A DNA stretch of 64,000 bases, from contig QANY01006236.1 in assembly GCA_003255025.1 (NCBI GenBank), forward strand, positions 310,001 to 374,000, given 5' to 3'. The notes below the pieces were generated by a model that saw only the letters and a list, made by a program, of their open reading frames with translations, was not told where the DNA came from and did not search any database. The position numbers and the translations under genes were made by a program. This document shows positions 60,949 through 64,000 of the stretch, piece by piece; position 1 is the stretch's first letter, and each line of letters opens with the position of its first letter. This DNA comes from Datisca glomerata (taxonomy: Eukaryota; Streptophyta; Magnoliopsida; Cucurbitales; Datiscaceae).

Positions 60949-61696
60949 GTGTGGGACACTGCTTGGCCCACTCTACTAAAAAACATCAGAGCATGGGGAC
61001 AGAAGATGGCATCCAGCTGACTGGAAGCTTGTCCGCCAGATCAAGCAGCTAGTTCAGGAACTGCGTGACCTAGAGATACCACCTACAGACGCCTTCATCG
61101 TCATCGAAACAGATGGATGCATGGAAGGATGAGGAGGAGTCTACAAGTGGAAGAAGCAAAAGGGAGCATCAAAGAGCACAGAAAGAGTCTGCGCATACGC
61201 GTCAGGCAAATTCCCAGTGGTCAAATCCACCATTGATGCAGAGATCTACGCGGTAATGGAGTCTCTGACAAACTTCAAGATCTACTACCTGGATAAGCAG
61301 GAGATCACCATCCGCACTGACTGCCAAGCCATAATAGCATTCTACGACAAAATGGCAGTAAAGAAGCCTAGCAGACTGAGATGGGTCAACTTCTGTGACT
61401 TCATCACCAACACAGGGATCACAGTCCATTTCGAGCACATAAAAGGGGAAGATAATCAACTGGCAGACCAGCTATCACGCTTGGCCCAACAGATGTATCT
61501 GGCCCAACACCTACCAGATCAGGCCCATCCAGCTTTGGAGACCCTGATAGGACACTGTGAAGACCTCGGGCTTCTAGCAGCGTTCAACAGGCTACTGGAG
61601 AAGAATCTCAAGCACAACAAAGGCAGGCCCAACCCAAGTAGCTACAGAAGGCCCAAAACACATCGTGACGCACGCAGTGACGATGGTAGAAAATAA
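60949..61696 (+). pseudogene. Badnavirus ORF3, part 3: RNase H, frameshifted
   Basis: RNase H lies in the +1 frame relative to RT. In that frame a TAA (60977-60979) and a TGA (61130-61132) precede the long open stretch. Catalytic motifs are visible: IETDGCMEG (first Asp), TIDAEIYAVMESL (Glu), TIRTDCQA (second Asp) and KGEDNQLADQLSRL near the end. The usual 30 or so residues between the RT thumb and RNase H are mostly missing, so a deletion accompanied the frameshift. The gene stop is TAA at 61694-61696. RNase H would remove the RNA template during reverse transcription, but here it is separated from RT and interrupted. Confidence 0.85.
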
Positions 61697-62110
61697 TTAG
61701 GATTTTCTTTATTTTCTGGCCAGATGTTTAGGCCCTGCTTTCTGTCAAGATTGTCGGCCACTTGTTAGGCCTTTTGTTTGCGTGTTAGCGTGTCAACTTC
61801 TCTGCCCTTCACTCACTACCCACTTTGGGAAAAGCTGAGGCAGTAAAGTTAGTCGGTTTGTAGCTTAGCGTCGGCAACCACTCCTTTTGAGTCAGTGAAC
61901 CTTATCACTAAGGAATCTTAGCTGTCGATGGGGCCCAATGAGCACCCGAGCTAATCTCCTTTGATATTTCACTTCGAGGGTTCGCCTATATAAGGGCACC
62001 TCTTGTTTGTAAGAAGGCATCGAACAGAAGCCTAATCTTCTGAACTTTCCTTCTCTTCCAATAATACTAAGAGTTTTTGAGTTCACAATTTCTGTTCATT
62101 ATCTTCCGCA
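61697..62110 (+). promoter_or_regulatory. Viral intergenic region with promoter
   Basis: Non-coding stretch after ORF3. A TATA box (TATATAA, 61987-61993) sits in the GC-flanked context typical of badnavirus promoters (CGCCTATATAAGGGC). The full-length viral transcript would start about 30 bases downstream, near 62020, and its polyadenylation signal may be AATAAT (62061-62066). Upstream, GGCC-rich short repeats occur. In free virus the primer-binding site would follow; here the sequence breaks at about 62110. Confidence 0.75.
61987..61993 (+). promoter_or_regulatory. TATA box of the viral promoter
   Basis: TATATAA in the viral intergenic region, about 300 bp after ORF3. Position and context fit the single promoter of badnaviruses. 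Confidence 0.75.
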
Positions 62111-62185
62111 TAGCACTCTTTGCTATTAGAAATGTGCCCGTTAGAAATGTGCTCTGATACCAGAAATGTGCCCGTTATACGGAAG
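62105..62185. other. Junction between two viral copies, with an inverted primer-binding site and short repeats
   Basis: AGAAATGTGCCCGTTA occurs twice (62127-62142 and 62163-62178) around a third related unit. That unit ends in GCTCTGATACCA (62151-62162), the exact reverse complement of the 12-bp primer-binding site. This is not present in normal badnavirus order and looks like junction filler. Confidence 0.75.
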
Positions 62186-64000
62186 TACATCAGTATGCGT
62201 TTCACGAATTTCCAGGACCAAAGGATACCCATGGAGGAAGACACGGAGGAAGAAGAACCTGGAAGACCAGAAGACCCTCCCTCAAATACTCAGAGAACAG
62301 AGAATACGCACTTCGCCTACAGTGCACTGTTCACAACAGAGCTGGAAGAGCTAGAGGAAGAGGAGGAAGAAGAAAGGTCCAGACGAAGATGGCAAAATCG
62401 TCAAAGGACAGAAACAGAGTCAAACGGATGGTACAACCACGTGGAAGGCAGAAATGGCTTCACATTTAGAGTCCGGATGACACCGCCACCACAAGCACAT
62501 GAGCTAGTGGTTGCAACAGGCTGGGGTGATGAGTTCGAAGAACCCAAAAGCCCAGATACACAGGCGATACTAGAGCTGTATCCAAAGAAGAAGCCTGCCC
62601 CTAAGGTACAAATCATCAATAGCAAACCAAGCGCAAGCCCGTTTGCAGAGTTTGACCTAAAGGGAAAAACTGGACTAGTCAAATCTTGGCTAGCACAGTT
62701 AGATTCAGACGCCAGCAGCGTCTCAGATACAACGGAGGACTCAGAACCAGAACCAAAATGGGATGATGAAGGAGAATCATCAACAGCAACGGCGCAGGCC
62801 TACGTAGTCGAACTTGACTACCCCAAACGAGTCCAAGCCGCAAAAGAGACCCTGAGAGGGCTGGAGCATGCCTATATAGGCGAAGGAAGTGGACAAAGTG
62901 GGATGGACAGCACAGCCACCTTTGTTCCACCAAATCCAAGTGACGAGGTGAGGTACCCTGCAGCTACAAGACCTCACACGGGTTTCGATTTCTCCGGAGC
63001 ACCAGCAGGAGAATGGAGAAAACCAGGAAGATATGGCCGTGCACCTGCACCATGGCATCTACCACCAGCATATCAGACACAAGGAGCAATCCTGGTCTTA
63101 CCTGCTGAGATCACAAGCCATGCAGACGCCATAGAAACATGGGAAAACATCACGCTGAACCTCCTACGGGATATGATGTTTGACTCCCTGCAAGAGAAGG
63201 CCAACTACATAGAGAATCTACTAGGACCTCGAGAGAAGGAAACCTGGATTTCCTGGAGGATGGCCTATGAGGAAGAGTACAAGAAACTGGTCGCCTTGGG
63301 AAATGAGCCCAGAAACCTGACCAGCGCAGTCAAGAGAGTGCTTGGAATAGCTGACCCTTACACGGGAAACGTACAAGCCGAAAATCGAGCATACGTCGAT
63401 TTGGAAAGACTGCAGTGCACTAAGGTTGAGGAGATAATGCCTTTCCTCAATTCTTATTTCCAGTTCGCGGCAAAAAGTGGAAGAATGTGGACCAGACCTG
63501 AGTTATCGGAAAAACTCTGGAGGAAACTTCGACCAGAAATTGGTCCAACAATAGAGCGCGAATACAACCAGCAGTACCCAGGACTGACGATTGGAGTAAT
63601 GGCAAGGATACAATTTATCTCCAAATGCCTGGAAGAACAATGCAAACAGGCAACCCTGCAGAGGAAGCTAAAAAATATGAACTTCTGCAGAACGATCCCA
63701 ATCCCGGGATATTATGACAAAGGAGCAGAAAAGAAGAAATATGGGCTCCGAAAGTCAACGAAGTATAACGGGAAGCCTCACTCAACCCATGTAAAGGTGA
63801 TTAAAAACAATACAAGGGGTCTGAGGGAAGGAAGTGCAAGTGCTACCTTTGTGGCATTGAAGGGCACTATGCACGGGAATGTCCAAAGAAGATGGTCAGA
63901 CCAAAAAGAGCAGCCTACTTTGAAGGCGTCGCTTTGGACAACAACTGGGATATCGTATCAGTCGATATCGGGGAGCCAGATGATGATGAGATATGCTCTC
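62185..64000 (+). pseudogene. Second, diverged badnavirus ORF3 fragment (movement-protein end, coat protein, zinc motif), runs off the window
   Basis: Starts inside ORF3 at the point matching about 56980 of the first copy (SMRFTNFQDQ). It keeps the same order: acidic linker, coat protein, then a zinc motif CKCYLCGIEGHYARECP at about 63837. It is clearly similar to the first copy but differs at many codons, mostly third positions, so it stems from a different virus variant or lineage. The frame is open without stops from 62194 to about 63810. A frameshift then lies just before the zinc motif (between about 63800 and 63835), where the basic linker is also rewritten. Upstream genes are absent. 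The remainder of the copy lies outside the window. Confidence 0.85.

Larger units (their letters stand above)
54627..62110 (+). mobile_element. Endogenous badnavirus-like pararetrovirus, one unit-length copy, defective
   Basis: Gene order is tRNA-Met primer-binding site, leader, ORF1, ORF2, long ORF3 polyprotein region, and an intergenic region with a TATA box. The tightly spaced ORF1/ORF2/ORF3 starts, the CCHC zinc motif followed by a second Cys-rich motif, and protease-RT-RNase H at the end of ORF3 place it in or near genus Badnavirus (Caulimoviridae). The copy starts at base 1 of the conventional viral map and covers about 7.5 kb, one genome length. Plant pararetroviruses replicate as episomes through an RNA intermediate; host integration is accidental, by end joining. 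This copy is defective: ORF3 has three in-frame stops before RT ends and a deletion with frameshift between RT and RNase H. The right limit is approximate. Confidence 0.88.

Overview
The window is nuclear DNA from a flowering plant, almost certainly a eudicot. It is AT-rich. It holds two intron-containing plant genes with GT-AG splice sites, and most of the rest is layered transposable elements plus integrated plant pararetrovirus DNA. The species cannot be read from the sequence. One assembly gap of 102 N lies at 3673-3774.

Two host genes look intact. A 13-exon activator-type auxin response factor (26768-33803, +, 1112 codons) has a B3 DNA-binding domain, an ARF ancillary domain, a long glutamine-rich middle region with 16 uninterrupted CAG codons, and a C-terminal PB1 domain. 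Tail to tail with it lies a 5-exon gene for the chloroplast co-chaperonin CPN20 (34591-35903, -, 252 codons). Arabidopsis has the same neighbours (At5g20730 ARF7 and At5g20720 CPN20), so this ARF is most likely the ARF7/NPH4 orthologue rather than ARF19.

Left flank (1-25.8 kb), in order: a GC-rich LTR-like block around the gap; a CACTA (En/Spm) element with the remains of a plant transposase gene; a 344-bp TRIM with a perfect target duplication; a LINE split by a Ty1/copia element; a truncated copia LTR with its primer-binding site; a non-autonomous Helitron; and a long-TIR, MULE-like element.

Right flank (36-54.6 kb): a 2.1-kb solo LTR; then an L1 LINE on the minus strand, opened by a SINE (13-bp target duplication), which was opened by a Gypsy element (target duplication GTTAC). 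That Gypsy element's left LTR was in turn opened by a rearranged copia element whose two 1.2-kb LTR arms face each other as an inverted repeat. A second solo LTR sits in the same L1. A Gypsy gag fragment leads up to the viral DNA.

From 54627 to about 62110 there is one unit-length copy of an endogenous badnavirus-like genome (Caulimoviridae). It is opened at the tRNA-Met primer-binding site and carries a leader, ORF1, ORF2, the ORF3 polyprotein region (movement, coat, two Cys-rich motifs, protease, RT, RNase H) and a promoter-bearing intergenic region. ORF3 is broken by several stops and by a deletion with frameshift, so the copy is not intact. A second, diverged partial copy starts near 62185 and runs off the window. 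No tRNA, rRNA or CRISPR features were seen.
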